Of a stretch of 64,000 bases of DNA, positions 33,264-43,786 are shown in pieces. Both the position numbers and the translations under genes were made by a program. Positions within the stretch are counted from its first letter, which is position 1, and every line of letters starts with the position of its first letter. Source of the DNA: Spiroplasma endosymbiont of Panorpa germanica (lineage in GTDB: Bacteria > Bacillota_I > Bacilli_A > Mycoplasmatales > Mycoplasmataceae); NCBI RefSeq assembly GCF_964019765.1, contig NZ_OZ026461.1, forward strand, positions 248,001 through 312,000, given 5' to 3'. The notes beneath the pieces were generated by a model. The model was not told where the DNA came from, made no database searches, and saw nothing but the letters and a program-made list of their open reading frames with translations.

Positions 33264-35741
33264 ATGGAAAATAATGTTTTTAAAAAAGAATACATTTTTT
33301 TAAATCAAGATTTTGAATCTCAACAACAAGTTTTTGATTTTATTGCTTCACAAGCTGTAAAAAACAAAATTGTAAGTGATGAAAAAGCTTTGATTAAGGG
33401 TTTTCTTAAACGAGAGTCTGAGGGTTCGACTGGGTTTGAAGATGGTTTTGCCATCCCGCATGCGCGAATAAAACAAGTGAACCAAGCCGCTGTTTTTGTC
33501 ATTAGAACTAAAAAATCGGTTGACTGAAACTCAATGGATGGTAAACCAACAAATGTTATTATTGCCTTATTGGTTCCAGAAGGACCAAGCGGAGATGAGC
33601 ACTTAAGTATTTTAAGCGAAATTGCTACAAAATTGATGAATGATGATTTCAAAAATAAAATGAATTTAGCTAAAACAGAAAGTGCAGTTTTAACCTTATT
33701 AAATTCAAAGAATAGTTCGAAGACTTTAAAAACAAAACAGGATTCAACCGGAGTTAAAGTTGTGGCCATCACTGCTTGTATAACTGGTATTGCCCACACC
33801 TATATGGCAGAAGAAAAATTGTTAGAACAGTTACCAAAAAATGGTTATCAAATTCGAGTAGAAACTCAAGGATCAAAGGGAGTGGGAACTCCTTTAACTC
33901 AAAGCGAAATTCAAGAAGCTGATATAGTTATTTTTGCAACTGATACAAATGTTGATAAAAGTCGTTTTTTTGGTAAAAAATGCTATCAAACAAAAGTTGC
34001 TAAAGCGATGAAAGACCCACTAGGAACTGTTCAAGCGGCCCTAGAACTAGGAGCGGTTTTACAAGGAAAAACTAGTTTTGATAAAAAAACAGCCAAAGAA
34101 CGTGAAGGTGTCATGTCTCATATCATGGCAGGGATTTCTTACATGATTCCCGTTATTGTTTTAGGGGGAATTTGTTTAGCGTTCTCAATTGGAATTGCTA
34201 AAGCCATTTGAGGACCAAGTGCAGGAACTGATGGACCTAATGGTGAATATAAATGAGGTATTTTAAATACAATGAGCATCGTGGGGGGGGCAGCCTTCGC
34301 CATGATGATTCCAATCCTTGCAGGATTTATAGGAAATTCAATTGCTGGAAGAGCTGCTATAGCCCCAGCAATGGTAGGGGCGTTTTTAGGTAATAATGCT
34401 GATAACTTTATGCCACTACCAGGTATTGATGCAGTAGCAACCCCAGCTGGATTTCTTGGAGCGATAGCTGCTGGATTAATGGCTGGATATGCTGTTAAGT
34501 GAATTAACACATGAAGAGTACCACGTACTCTACAAGCAGCTATGCCAATATTCTTTATACCAATTGTTGTTGGTTTAGGAATTGGATTACTATTTATTTA
34601 TGTAATTGGGGGACCAATTGGATGATTAATGGATCAAATTTCAAAAGGATTTTCAAATGCCTATCAATCTAAACTAGGAGTATTTGCTGGTTTAGGACTT
34701 GGTATGGCGCTTGGAGCTATGGCTGGTTTTGATATGGGGGGACCTGTGAACAAGATTGCCTTTATCACAGGTTCAGCTCTAATAACTGCTGGTATTTATG
34801 AACCAATGGGAGCAGTTGCAGCAGCTATTCCAGTGGCCCCATTAGGAATGGGAATTACCACAATCGTTGTGCCGAGATTTTTTGATAAAGATACTAGAAA
34901 CTTAGGAATTGCTGCTATCATTATGGGAACAATTGGAATTTCAGAAGGAGCGATTCCGTTTGCAATTCGTGATCCAAAAAGAGCTGTAGTATCAAATGTT
35001 TTGGGATCAGCTGTGGCTGGTGCAATAGCAGGTTCTTTAATGGTTACAAACGCAGCCGCTCATGGTGGTCCGATTGTAGCGATTTTGGGAGCAGTTCCTT
35101 ATGGAATTCAAACTCTATATTTCTTTTTAGCAATCGCTGTTGGGGTAGCTACTACCACATTGGTATATTCATCATGATTATTGCATGATGCTGGAAAACC
35201 AGGATCTGTTAAAGAAGCTCATGTAGCTTGAATCGAAGAATTAAACTTAAACTGTAAAAACAAAGTTATGGATTTAAAAAATCAAATTAGTAAAATAAAA
35301 AATGAAGGTAGACAAGAAGCTAGAGTAGCTAAACTATCAAATCAACCAAATGAAGAGATAAAAAAACAATATGCTACAAAAATTCAAGGTTTAAAAGAAC
35401 AAATTATTGAAACTAAAAAAATAAATCAAACCCAAAAAGAGAAAGCTAAAGAAGCTTTCAAAGTGGTTAAAAAAGATGAAAGTTTATTTTTAAAAGATAA
35501 AACAGCAGAGTTTAAACAATATTTAAAAGATTCTAAAGTAAATCGTGATTCAAAAATGGATAATTTAAAAGATCAGTATCAAGTTCAAACACAAGATGCA
35601 AATAAATTAGAAGTTCAAAATTTTAAAGAAAATTACTCAAATCACAAAGATGAGCTAAAAGATGAATTTAAAAAAGAGGTTCACAACTATCAAGTAGAAA
35701 TGCTTCAACCATTTGTTGATAAATACAAAAAATTAGTTTAA
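33264..35741 (+). CDS. fructose-family PTS EIIABC with coiled-coil tail
   Basis: 825-aa sugar permease of the phosphotransferase system. EIIA about 1-150 (phospho-His H66 in IPHAR), EIIB about 160-260 (C172 in TACITGIAHT), EIIC about 283-660 (NSIAGRAAIAPAMVG, GGPVNKIAF, AAAHGGP). Residues from about 665 form a highly charged coiled coil not normal for the family. Substrate probably fructose, mannose or a mannoside; the fructose family also includes MngA. ATG after GAAAGAAGGATAGAAAAGAA. A run of eight G lies in the EIIC part (34283-34290). Confidence 0.92.
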
Positions 35742-35753
35742 AACATATTATTT

Positions 35754-35780
35754 AAAAATGACTCTAGAGTCATTTTTTCA
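35754..35780 (+). terminator. terminator of the first PTS gene
   Basis: Palindrome AAAAATGACTC/TAGAGTCATTTTT with a trailing T run. Confidence 0.85.
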
Positions 35781-35867
35781 TTCTAAGTTTTTGGTAGGTT
35801 TTTTTAAGAACAAATAAAGTAAAGCTAATAGAAATATTGTTTTTTAAAATAAAAACGTAATCTTAAA

Positions 35868-35910
35868 AATTAAAAAGCAGTTGTTATAAAATAACAACTG
35901 CTTTTTAATT
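35868..35910. terminator. terminator of the minus-strand ABC operon
   Basis: 19-base arms AATTAAAAAGCAGTTGTTA and TAACAACTGCTTTTTAATT around a 5-base loop; overlaps the last codons of the permease gene. The core CAGTTGTTA/TAACAACTG recurs in the terminator at 51465. Confidence 0.85.
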
Positions 35911-37491
35911 AGTATTAACTTTTTTGAAAATAAGATAGCTAAGATAAATCATTGCCGAACCAATAATCAACCATAGTATGTAAAATAGTTCATAAAATGG
36001 ATTGTTTACCAATTTTCCAATTGCAATTACAGATTCATAGTCACTTTGTTTTGGGACTAATCGAAAATCGTAATATTCTCTATCAGCTTTAATTTCATTA
36101 AATGCTTCTTGATCCAAAATAGTTCATTCATAATGAACACTATTTAGACTTGAATAGTTTTGAATTTTATTGATAAATTGTTTATATGTTGGGTTGCTAT
36201 ATTTTTTACCACGATACATTCAATTAAAAGATGAGAAGGGGTCAAACATGTTTTTGTTTTGAGAATATTTATTAATTGAATTATACTCATTTAAATCCAT
36301 TAAAATTTCTTCATTAAATTGCACGCTTGTTCTTAAAATATTTAAGAAGCTTCATAAGGCACTTCTACCACCAAATAAACCCTGAAAATCTTTTTGGATA
36401 AATCTATTGCCAATAATATCAAATCCACCAGCTAGATTATCGATTACCATCGCTTCATAGGCTGTTTTTTCAATTTGATCGAGTAGTGCTATTAAGTCCT
36501 GATCGGTTTCTTGTTTTTTAATTTCCAAAATGATATCACTCAAACTCATTTCCGACATATTGTGCTTTGGAAAAAATGAATTTCACCTTTCCAATATTTT
36601 AAAAGATTTACTTTCCTCATAACTATTTTCGCTATAATTTTGGTAGTCATCTTCGGGCATCAGAATACCATTTAGAAATAATCTTTCATAATTTTCCTTA
36701 TTAATCAGACTTAAATCACTAATTAAATAATTTATTTTTTCATGTTCCTTAAAAAATGCGTTATAATCTTTGCTGATTTGAAAGTTATAAGTCAACTTTT
36801 GAATCTTCAAATCTTTTGACATTTTTTCACTAACTTTGTCGTTAGTATTTAAAACTGTTAATTCAAAAACCGGAATCATGCTAAGTCAAAAGCTTAAAAT
36901 CAAAGCTAAAATAGCTGTAACAACGGGATTGAATATTAAATTTAATATTAGATAAAAACCCAATAGTAAAAAAAATATTAAGTAAATGAAACCAAAGGCA
37001 GTTATATTTTGATTATTAAATGGGGGTGTTGAAAACTGCAGAAAACCAAATGTTAAAAAAACATTTATTATAAAAAAGATTGTTATGTTCATAATCCCAA
37101 TTACAAAAAAGGGTATAACTCTTGATAAATATGAATTGTAGAGTTTATTACCAGTTCTTTTTTCCAATTCAAATAGTTGAGCTTGTCTTTGACGATAAAA
37201 TAAATCATAACCCGCCACAATAATTCATACAGATAAATATATAATGAAAACTCCAAGGTACATTGATTCAACAAAAGTTGTTGCAGGAGTGTCTGAAATA
37301 TTAAAATCTTTGAAACTTTTTGAAAAATTCATTAAGACAAAACTCACAACTCTTAGAGAAATAATTGCAACTCCAAAGGAAATGCTTATAACTCAAAGAG
37401 TAATACTTTTCAGCAAATTTAAAAAATTAAATTTCATGATTGGAAATGAAGCAATTTTATCATTTTTATTTGTAATCTTTGCTTGCAACAT
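35905..37491 (-). CDS. ABC transporter permease with large extracellular loop
   Basis: 528 aa. Start chosen at ATG 37491, 7 nt after GAGGAG, inside the end of the ATPase gene (26-nt overlap), so translation is coupled. Hydrophobic helices occupy residues 20-200, an external loop of roughly 250 residues follows, and one helix closes the protein (NPFYELFYILWLIIGSAMIYL). An ABC-2-type exporter half working with the upstream ATPase; substrate unknown. Confidence 0.82.
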
Positions 37492-38218
37492 ATTTTTTTA
37501 ACTCCTCAACTCTATTTGTATGAGAACTTGTGCGATACTTATTGTAGATATCACTAATTTTCTCTTTCTTATTATTTATTTTTTTTGCATATTTAATTTC
37601 TCCATCATCAATGAAAATCAAAAAATCAACTATTTCTTGCAACTCTTCGATTATATGACTTGTTATAATAATGGTTTTTCCTTGTTCATTTAACCATTTT
37701 AAAATATTTAAAAACTCCTTACGGCTATCCACATCTAGGTTTGCGGTAGGTTCATCTAAAATTAAATATTCACTATCGGTAATCATTGCACAAATAAGCA
37801 TTGCACGCTTTAACATTCCAGCAGATAATTGCTTTAACTTCTTTTTCTCATATCCTTCTAGTTCGAAAATTTTTACAAACTCTTTAAAACGAGTGGTTAC
37901 TATATTTCTTGGTATTTTGTATAGCATAGTTTGGTAATATGCATAATCTCTTAAGCGATAATTCAACGGAATAGCATTTGAATCAGGAAAAAGACTGAAA
38001 TTCAACAAATTATTAGAGCCACTTATTTCTTCGTCTTTATACAAAATTTTTCCTTCATCTATTTTGTACTCTTGAAAAATACACTTGATAGTTGTTGTTT
38101 TACCCATTCCGTTATCACCAACAAATCCACAAATTGATCCTTGAGGAATTTCAAATGATACTTTATTTATTCCCTTACCACCTTTGAATTTTTTTGTTAC
38201 GTTTTCTAACTTTAACAT
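37466..38218 (-). CDS. ABC transporter ATP-binding protein
   Basis: 250 aa. Walker A GDNGMGKTT (34-42), Walker B YLILDEPTANLD (about 150), switch His in TSHIIEEL. The signature is LSAGMLKR rather than LSGGQ, as often in ABC-2-type exporters. Powers the permease encoded next. Starts 7 nt after the secreted-protein gene with GGAGATTT as ribosome binding site. Confidence 0.94.
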   Translation of the reverse strand: MLKLENVTKKFKGGKGINKVSFEIPQGSICGFVGDNGMGKTTTIKCIFQEYKIDEGKILYKDEEISGSNNLLNFSLFPDSNAIPLNYRLRDYAYYQTMLYKIPRNIVTTRFKEFVKIFELEGYEKKKLKQLSAGMLKRAMLICAMITDSEYLILDEPTANLDVDSRKEFLNILKWLNEQGKTIIITSHIIEELQEIVDFLIFIDDGEIKYAKKINNKKEKISDIYNKYRTSSHTNRVEELKKYVASKDYK

Positions 38219-38225
38219 AAATCTC

Positions 38226-39158
38226 CTAACTCAATAATTTAACACCATAAATGGTGATGCTTGACTCCACGCTTTTTTTGGGTGCTCCCGCAGCATATAC
38301 AAATCCCTTTGTTCTGCACTCTATGAAAATACCCTCGTTGTTTACAATTGGTCTAATTAAAGATATAATTTGCCAGCTACCAGCTACTTTTTGGTTAGCA
38401 ATTTCAAAAACAGGATCTCATCAATTAAGTCCTTCAATTTCTCGAATTCTATAATTTCTTATAGTTTCGTTTTTATTTTTAAGAACATTTTGTCCTTTTT
38501 TATTTACTGCTTTCGCGCTATATCTTATTTGTATTGTTTTATATTTTCTAAAAAAATCCTTTTTGTCGAAAGCGTAGTCTTCATAATAGATTGCATAGTT
38601 AATAGAACTAGAAACATCAAAATGATTTTTTTGAGATCAATTTGCGTAAGTTTTTTGTTTAACATCTACAGATGAATTCGGATGCAATTCATCTACAAAT
38701 AAAAAATTACTAATAAATCAAAAGTCCATAGTAGTTCCTTCAAAAAAATGACTATTACCTGTTTTAGCAATTAATCTTATCTTCATATTTTTAGAATATT
38801 TATTTTTATAGTTTTCCTCGCGAATTAATTCAAATTCGAAAAAATCTTTATTCTTTATAAAAACACCAGATCACTGATACTGGTTCTCGTTAATTAAAAT
38901 TTCTTCAATCCTTGTTAGTATTAAATCCTTAAAATTATTTGAGAATTTTCCAGTTTCATAACCTTCTTGTAAATTTATAATCGTTTCTGGATTTTTTAAT
39001 ACATATTTTTGTAATTCAAACAAATCGCTTTTATTATTTGGTTCATAAAGCTCTTCTTTTATCTCCCTGACATTTTCAACTGCCAATAAGTTGTTCGATA
39101 AAGAAAATGCTGGGCCTGAGCAAATCGCCATTACTCCAATAATATTAAATATTTTCAT
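38226..39158 (-). CDS. secreted protein, first gene of an ABC operon
   Basis: 310 aa. Signal peptide MKIFNIIGVMAICSGPAFS; the Cys is not in a good lipobox, so probably released or held by other means. The mature part is polar, aromatic-rich and ends SSITIYGVKLLS. ATG after GCAGAGGAGAAAAAT. It lies 7 nt before the ATPase gene, so it may be the substrate or accessory protein of this exporter. Family not recognised. Confidence 0.78.
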
Positions 39159-39188
39159 ATTTTTCTCCTCTGCCGTGTGGCTAAAATA

Positions 39189-39194
39189 ATTATA
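39189..39194 (-). promoter_or_regulatory. -10 element of the secreted-protein/ABC operon
   Basis: TATAAT on the minus strand, 30 bp before the ATG at 39158; the -35 is unclear. Confidence 0.45.
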
Positions 39195-39577
39195 CTCCCA
39201 TTTTTTGTATATTTATATTTAATATATAAAATTTATTTATTAAAATAAGATACGTATAAGTCTTTTCATAAATATTTTTAAAATAAAGCTAGCATTTTTT
39301 AATCAGGAACTCTATAATTTAGCAATTCCAAAATAAGTTTTAATAAAATCATGATAGTAATAAGGACTTTTCTAACTTTAAAATTTATTTTAATCTTTTT
39401 AACATTTTCTGAATCTATTGATTAAATATGTGCTACTATTTTTTAATGAGATATATTTATTGCAAAATATTTATCTTTAAAATTTTTTAACTTAAAAGAA
39501 GAAATTTCAGTTTAAAGGAATATAATGAAGGTGTAAAATTATAAGTTTACAAGCATAGAATATTTTGAAGAATATTT
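39195..39577. other. intergenic region, no gene seen
   Basis: About 380 bp of A/T-rich sequence between divergent genes. It must hold the promoter of the 39578 gene, but I could not single one out. No hairpin, repeat or open frame stands out. Confidence 0.6.
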
Positions 39578-40162
39578 ATGAAAAAAGTAATTCCATTAAT
39601 TGCCATAATGGCGATGACATCACCAGCTGTTGTGAATGTTGTAAAAACAAAGTCACCACAGCAAAGTGCCGTATCAACTTATCAAGAAGAAGATGTATCT
39701 TCTCGGGCTCGTGCCTTGGCCCTGCCTTTTAGCCTGCAAATCCATGAATCAGTTACTTCTGGATGAAATAACGATATTAACAATCGAGGTAATAGAAATG
39801 TTGCCAATTTATCAAATTGAGCCAGAAACCAATCAGAACTAGTTAACATGTTTCCTACTTTTTCTTTTGCAAGAGAAAGATCTTTTGGTAATGTTTTGAG
39901 CATACCAAGAGAAGGACAAACTGATATTAATTTCAGATTTTCAACTAGTTTGCTGTTCAGTAGTGAATTTCGCCCAATATTAGAGGTAGAAGATCGCAGT
40001 GGTCTTGCATGACAACAAATTGGTTCTTTTGTGAGATATAGTATGAATCCCCAAACTATGGACTTGAATGTTTCTTGGGACTTATGAGCAGGTAGCAGAG
40101 CCACAACAAGTAGCGCATGAGTTACTTACGAGGTTTCTAGAATTTACTTCTGAGAGAATTAA
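39578..40162 (+). CDS. secreted 194-aa protein, paralogue 1
   Basis: Signal peptide MKKVIPLIAIMAMTSPAVVNVVK, built like the lipoprotein leaders here but with VKT where the lipobox VSC would be. The mature part shares with the next gene SGWN..., NRG.R.VANLS.WA, FPTFS, FGNVL, GLAWQQIG and WDLW.GS. Four or more Trp, two coded by TGA in the best-conserved motifs. Function unknown; probably exported without a lipid anchor. Confidence 0.82.
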
Positions 40163-40203
40163 TGTTCATTACTTAAAAATTGAATAATTATAGGATAATT
40201 TAT

Positions 40204-40788
40204 ATGAAAAAATTACTACCAATTATCGGAGTCTTAGGCTTAAGTGCTCCAACAGCTATTAATTCTGTAAAACCTGAAGTTCAAACTCCAAGAAACTACA
40301 GTACAAATAACAATTTAGAGTTAAAAAATTTTAACGGTTCTTTGGTTTTGCCAGTGGAAATAGATGTTAATGAGACTATCTCTTCGGGATGAAATGACTT
40401 AAATACTAATCGTGGAAGTAGATTTGTTGCCAATCTTAGTCAATGAGCAAATAATATTACTGAGTTTATTCAAAGATTTCCTACATTTAGTTACATAGAC
40501 CAAGCGGCTTTTGGAAATGTATTAGGACAAGACCGATTTGTGCATCCCGCAAATGACCAAAGATTTTCAACTATTGACTTATTGAACAACTTTAGACCTA
40601 CACCAACTTTAGATATTACTGAAAGAAACGGTCTGGCGTGACAACAAATTGGTGCAAGAGCAATGTTTGAACTATTTGATATGAATTTCAGCATAGGTTG
40701 AGATTTGTGATCTGGTAGCCAAGCGGCGTATAGTCGTCCTTGAATTAGATACGAAATAAAAGATATTTGATTCTATCAAGCTAGCTAA
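40204..40788 (+). CDS. secreted 194-aa protein, paralogue 2
   Basis: Same length as its neighbour and clearly related along the whole chain. I chose ATG 40204 (leader MKKLLPIIGVLGLSAPTAINS) over the in-frame TTG at 40180 because it aligns with paralogue 1 and has AGGATAATT before it. The lipobox Cys is again absent (SVKPE). Probably a tandem duplication, co-transcribed across the 41-nt gap. Confidence 0.82.
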
Positions 40789-40805
40789 AAACTTTAAAAA
40801 TAAAT

Positions 40806-40847
40806 AAAAACTACTTAATTTAAAAAACAAAATTAAGTAGTTTTTAT
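40806..40847. terminator. terminator after the 194-aa pair
   Basis: 15-base arms AAAAACTACTTAATT and AATTAAGTAGTTTTT with a 10-base loop. Confidence 0.85.
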
Positions 40848-40860
40848 TTTGGAGTAATAA

Positions 40861-40887
40861 TTGACTTCTTATAAACTATATTATAAT
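40861..40887 (+). promoter_or_regulatory. promoter of the GH38/ABC sugar operon
   Basis: TTGACT (40861-40866) and TATAAT (40882-40887), spacer 15 bp, slightly short. The operator-like palindrome begins 31 bp after the -10. Confidence 0.5.
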
Positions 40888-40917
40888 AAGATATTTTTCT
40901 AAGTTATTAATTAATAA

Positions 40918-40934
40918 TTGGAATATTATTCTAA
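40918..40934 (+). promoter_or_regulatory. 17-bp operator-like palindrome
   Basis: TTGGAATATTATTCTAA, a palindrome with one mismatched pair, downstream of the promoter and 66 bp before the GH38 start, a position suited to repression. Its reverse complement matches 52390-52406 at 16 of 17 positions. Confidence 0.6.
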
Positions 40935-41000
40935 ATATATTAAATAAAATTACAATAATTTGCAAATAAACTAAAATAAAAAAGATAGGAGATAATTATT

Positions 41001-43769
41001 TTGAAAAAATGAAAAATATATTTAGTGCCACACACGCACTGGGATAAGGAATGGTATTTCACCAAAGAAGTTAGTGATGCTTATTTGGTTGATAATATGA
41101 AGCAAATTATTGAAGCCAATGATAAAAACGAAAATGAAGCCCCGTTTGTCTTTGATGCTCAATATTCAGTAGTTGATGATTTTTTAAACTTGTTTCCTCA
41201 TAAAATAGGAAAAGTTAAAAAAATTATTAAAGATAAAAAGTTGGTTGTGGGTCCTTGATACACCCAAACTGATATGTTTAATGCCACCGGGGAGTCAATT
41301 GTTAGAAATCTACTAATTGGAACAAAGTTAAGTCAGAAACTTGGTAACTCAATGAAGGTTGGTTATCTACCTGATACTTTTGGATTTAATTCAAATTTAC
41401 CTCAAATAATTGCCAAAACTGCAAATAAAGGAATTATTAATTGAAGAGGGGCTGATGATGAATTGTTGCAAAATAACCTTTTCAATATTTGAGAAGCAGA
41501 TGATGGAACTCGTCTACCAGTTTACTCATTTTATAAACACGGTTATTTCACAGGAGTTGGTGGTTTGTTGCAACAATACAACAAAAAATGGTCTAAAGCT
41601 GAAAACTGAAAAGAGTGAGATCCAGTAACTAGAGCTAAAGAACATGCTGCTTACTATATAAAATTTGCTGATTCAGAATTGGATTTTTTAAAGACAAAAG
41701 CCAGGTCTTCAAATAATAGAATATTAATGCCCGTTGGATCGGATCAAATGCCAATGGTTTCGGGTTGAACCCAAATTGTGGAGGAAATGAATAAACTAGA
41801 TCCTATTCACGAATGAATTCTTGGGGACTTTGAAAACTTCATGGATGACTTAATCAGCGATCCTGTAGTAATGAATGATGCTAACGTAATTAAGGGTGAG
41901 TTCAGAAATGGAAGATTTGCTCGAGCTCATAAAACTATTACATCATCACGATATGATATAAAACGCTTATCAAAAAAAGTTGAATACCAAATTTATAATG
42001 AATTAGAACCGATGTCAGTAATTTTTAGTCGACTTAATGGTGAATATCCATTTGAAATACTACTTGAGGCTAGTAAAAAATTAGTTTCCTCTCATGCTCA
42101 CGATAGTCTTGGAGGATGTAATACTGATGAAACTAATCGCAGTATTTTAAATCGTTTAGAAGCGGCTAGTGCTATTGTAGAATCTCAAACCACACTAATC
42201 AAAAAAAGAATTTGTGATGCTTTGGGATTAGGAAATGGTAATTTGATTATTTTTAACACCGCTCCTTATTCTAGAAAAATTGAGAATACTTTTGAAATTC
42301 ACACAAAAGAACAATTTTTTGAAATCTTTGAAGAAAATGGACGTCCAGTGGAATTTAGTGTTGTGAGTCAGAAGTTCTTTAACAATGATGAATTCTCAAT
42401 TCGCGAAGATAGTCATATTTATGGTAATGGGTTTCAAGAAAATCAAGGTCAAGTTGATGACGGACCGATTAATGCGACAAATATTTTGTTAGAAGAAAAT
42501 ATTAAGGGTAAATACACTACAATTATTAAATTTAATCAACAAGTTTCAGGATTAGGGTATAAAATATTAAATGTTTTAGAGTCAAAAACCAATACTTTCA
42601 AACTTAAATTTACTAAGCAGGGAAATACAATTGAAAATGATTTATTCAATATTAGTGTCGATGGGGACATGAATTTTAAATTAATTGATAAAGTTAATAA
42701 TCAAAATATAAATAAAGCGTTTAAACTAGAAGCTAGCTTTGATGCTGGAGATACTTATGATTTTTCTCCTTCACATTTTAATCAAAAACAAATTCAGAAA
42801 TTGACAGATTTTAAAACTTATACAGAAGATAATGGTCAAATTAAAATTATGACAATTGAAGCTAACTATCAAGTGCCCAAAGTTTTGGATTCATCTGATT
42901 TAATTGATCAAACAATTAAAATACAAATCATTTTAGAAAATGATTTAATCAATTTCAAAATAAATATGATAAATCAAGCCGCAGATATTCGTTGAAGATT
43001 TATAAGCAATACTGCTGTTTTAGACACTCAGCACTCGTTTGCAGATCAAAGTTTTGCGATGGTAAAAAGATTAATAGATAATCCAGTACACAAAAAATCA
43101 ATTGAAGAAAATTGAGTAGATGTAGCTGTGGAAATTGAAGCGATGGAATCAATGGTAGCTTTGAAAAACAATGATTTCTCTCACGCTATTTTCACCAAGG
43201 GAACTAACGAATACCAAATAATCGGTGATGATAAAAATCAGATTGCTTTAACTCTATTCAGGGCGGTATCTTATATTGGAAGAAGACATTTAATTTATCG
43301 AAAAGGTCGAGCTTCAGGGGTAGACGATTACCCACATGCAACTCCAGAAAGTAATTTAAATATTCCATTAGAATTTGAATTTGCTATAAATATCTCAAAA
43401 AATTTAGACACGCAAAATAAAAAATCAAAAGAGTGATGTTGACCAGATACTTACTATCAAACTCAAACTTCGAATGTCTTCCATTGAAAAGGGGATACTT
43501 TTGTTATGACTCAAAGAAAAATCCCAGCAATCGGGGAAAGAGAATTGTCATTAGTTGACATAAAAGATATTAATAATTTAGTTGTCACAACAGTTAAAAA
43601 ATCTTGAAATCAAAAATTTGATATTGTCAGACTTTACAATCCTACTAGACAAAGTATTTCAATTGATACTTCCATTTTTAAAGGTGAGGTTGATCTACTT
43701 GATAACAAAATAAAAAATTTCAATTCTGAAATTAAACCAAATGAAATAAAAAGCTATATCCTGAAATAA
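41001..43769 (+). CDS. GH38 alpha-mannosidase, copy 1
   Basis: 922-aa cytosolic zinc glycosidase that releases alpha-linked mannose. The start is TTG at 41001 after AGGAGATAATTATT; it aligns with the ATG starts of the other two GH38 genes. Zinc ligands H13 and D15 (HTHWDKEW), nucleophile D125 (YLPDTFGFNSN), and H367 in SHAHDSLGGCNTDETN. Heads an operon with a complete sugar ABC importer, so it probably cuts the imported oligosaccharide. Possibly MngB-like (mannosylglycerate); substrate not proven. Confidence 0.92.
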
Positions 43770-43786
43770 GAAAGGGGATAATTACT

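Larger units (their letters stand above)
31770..33485 (+). repeat. direct repeat, downstream copy
   Basis: Counterpart of 29643-31357. Here gene C and the PTS gene are both intact, whereas the upstream copy keeps C but has lost the PTS. Confidence 0.85.

Noticed and set aside
33320-33799. A 159-codon minus-strand frame opposite the first PTS gene
   Set aside because: Overlaps the EIIA/EIIB region, whose plus-strand product has intact active sites; no start signals on the minus strand.
39682-40104. A 140-codon minus-strand frame opposite the first 194-aa protein
   Set aside because: The plus-strand frame has a signal peptide and a full-length paralogue next door; the minus frame has neither.
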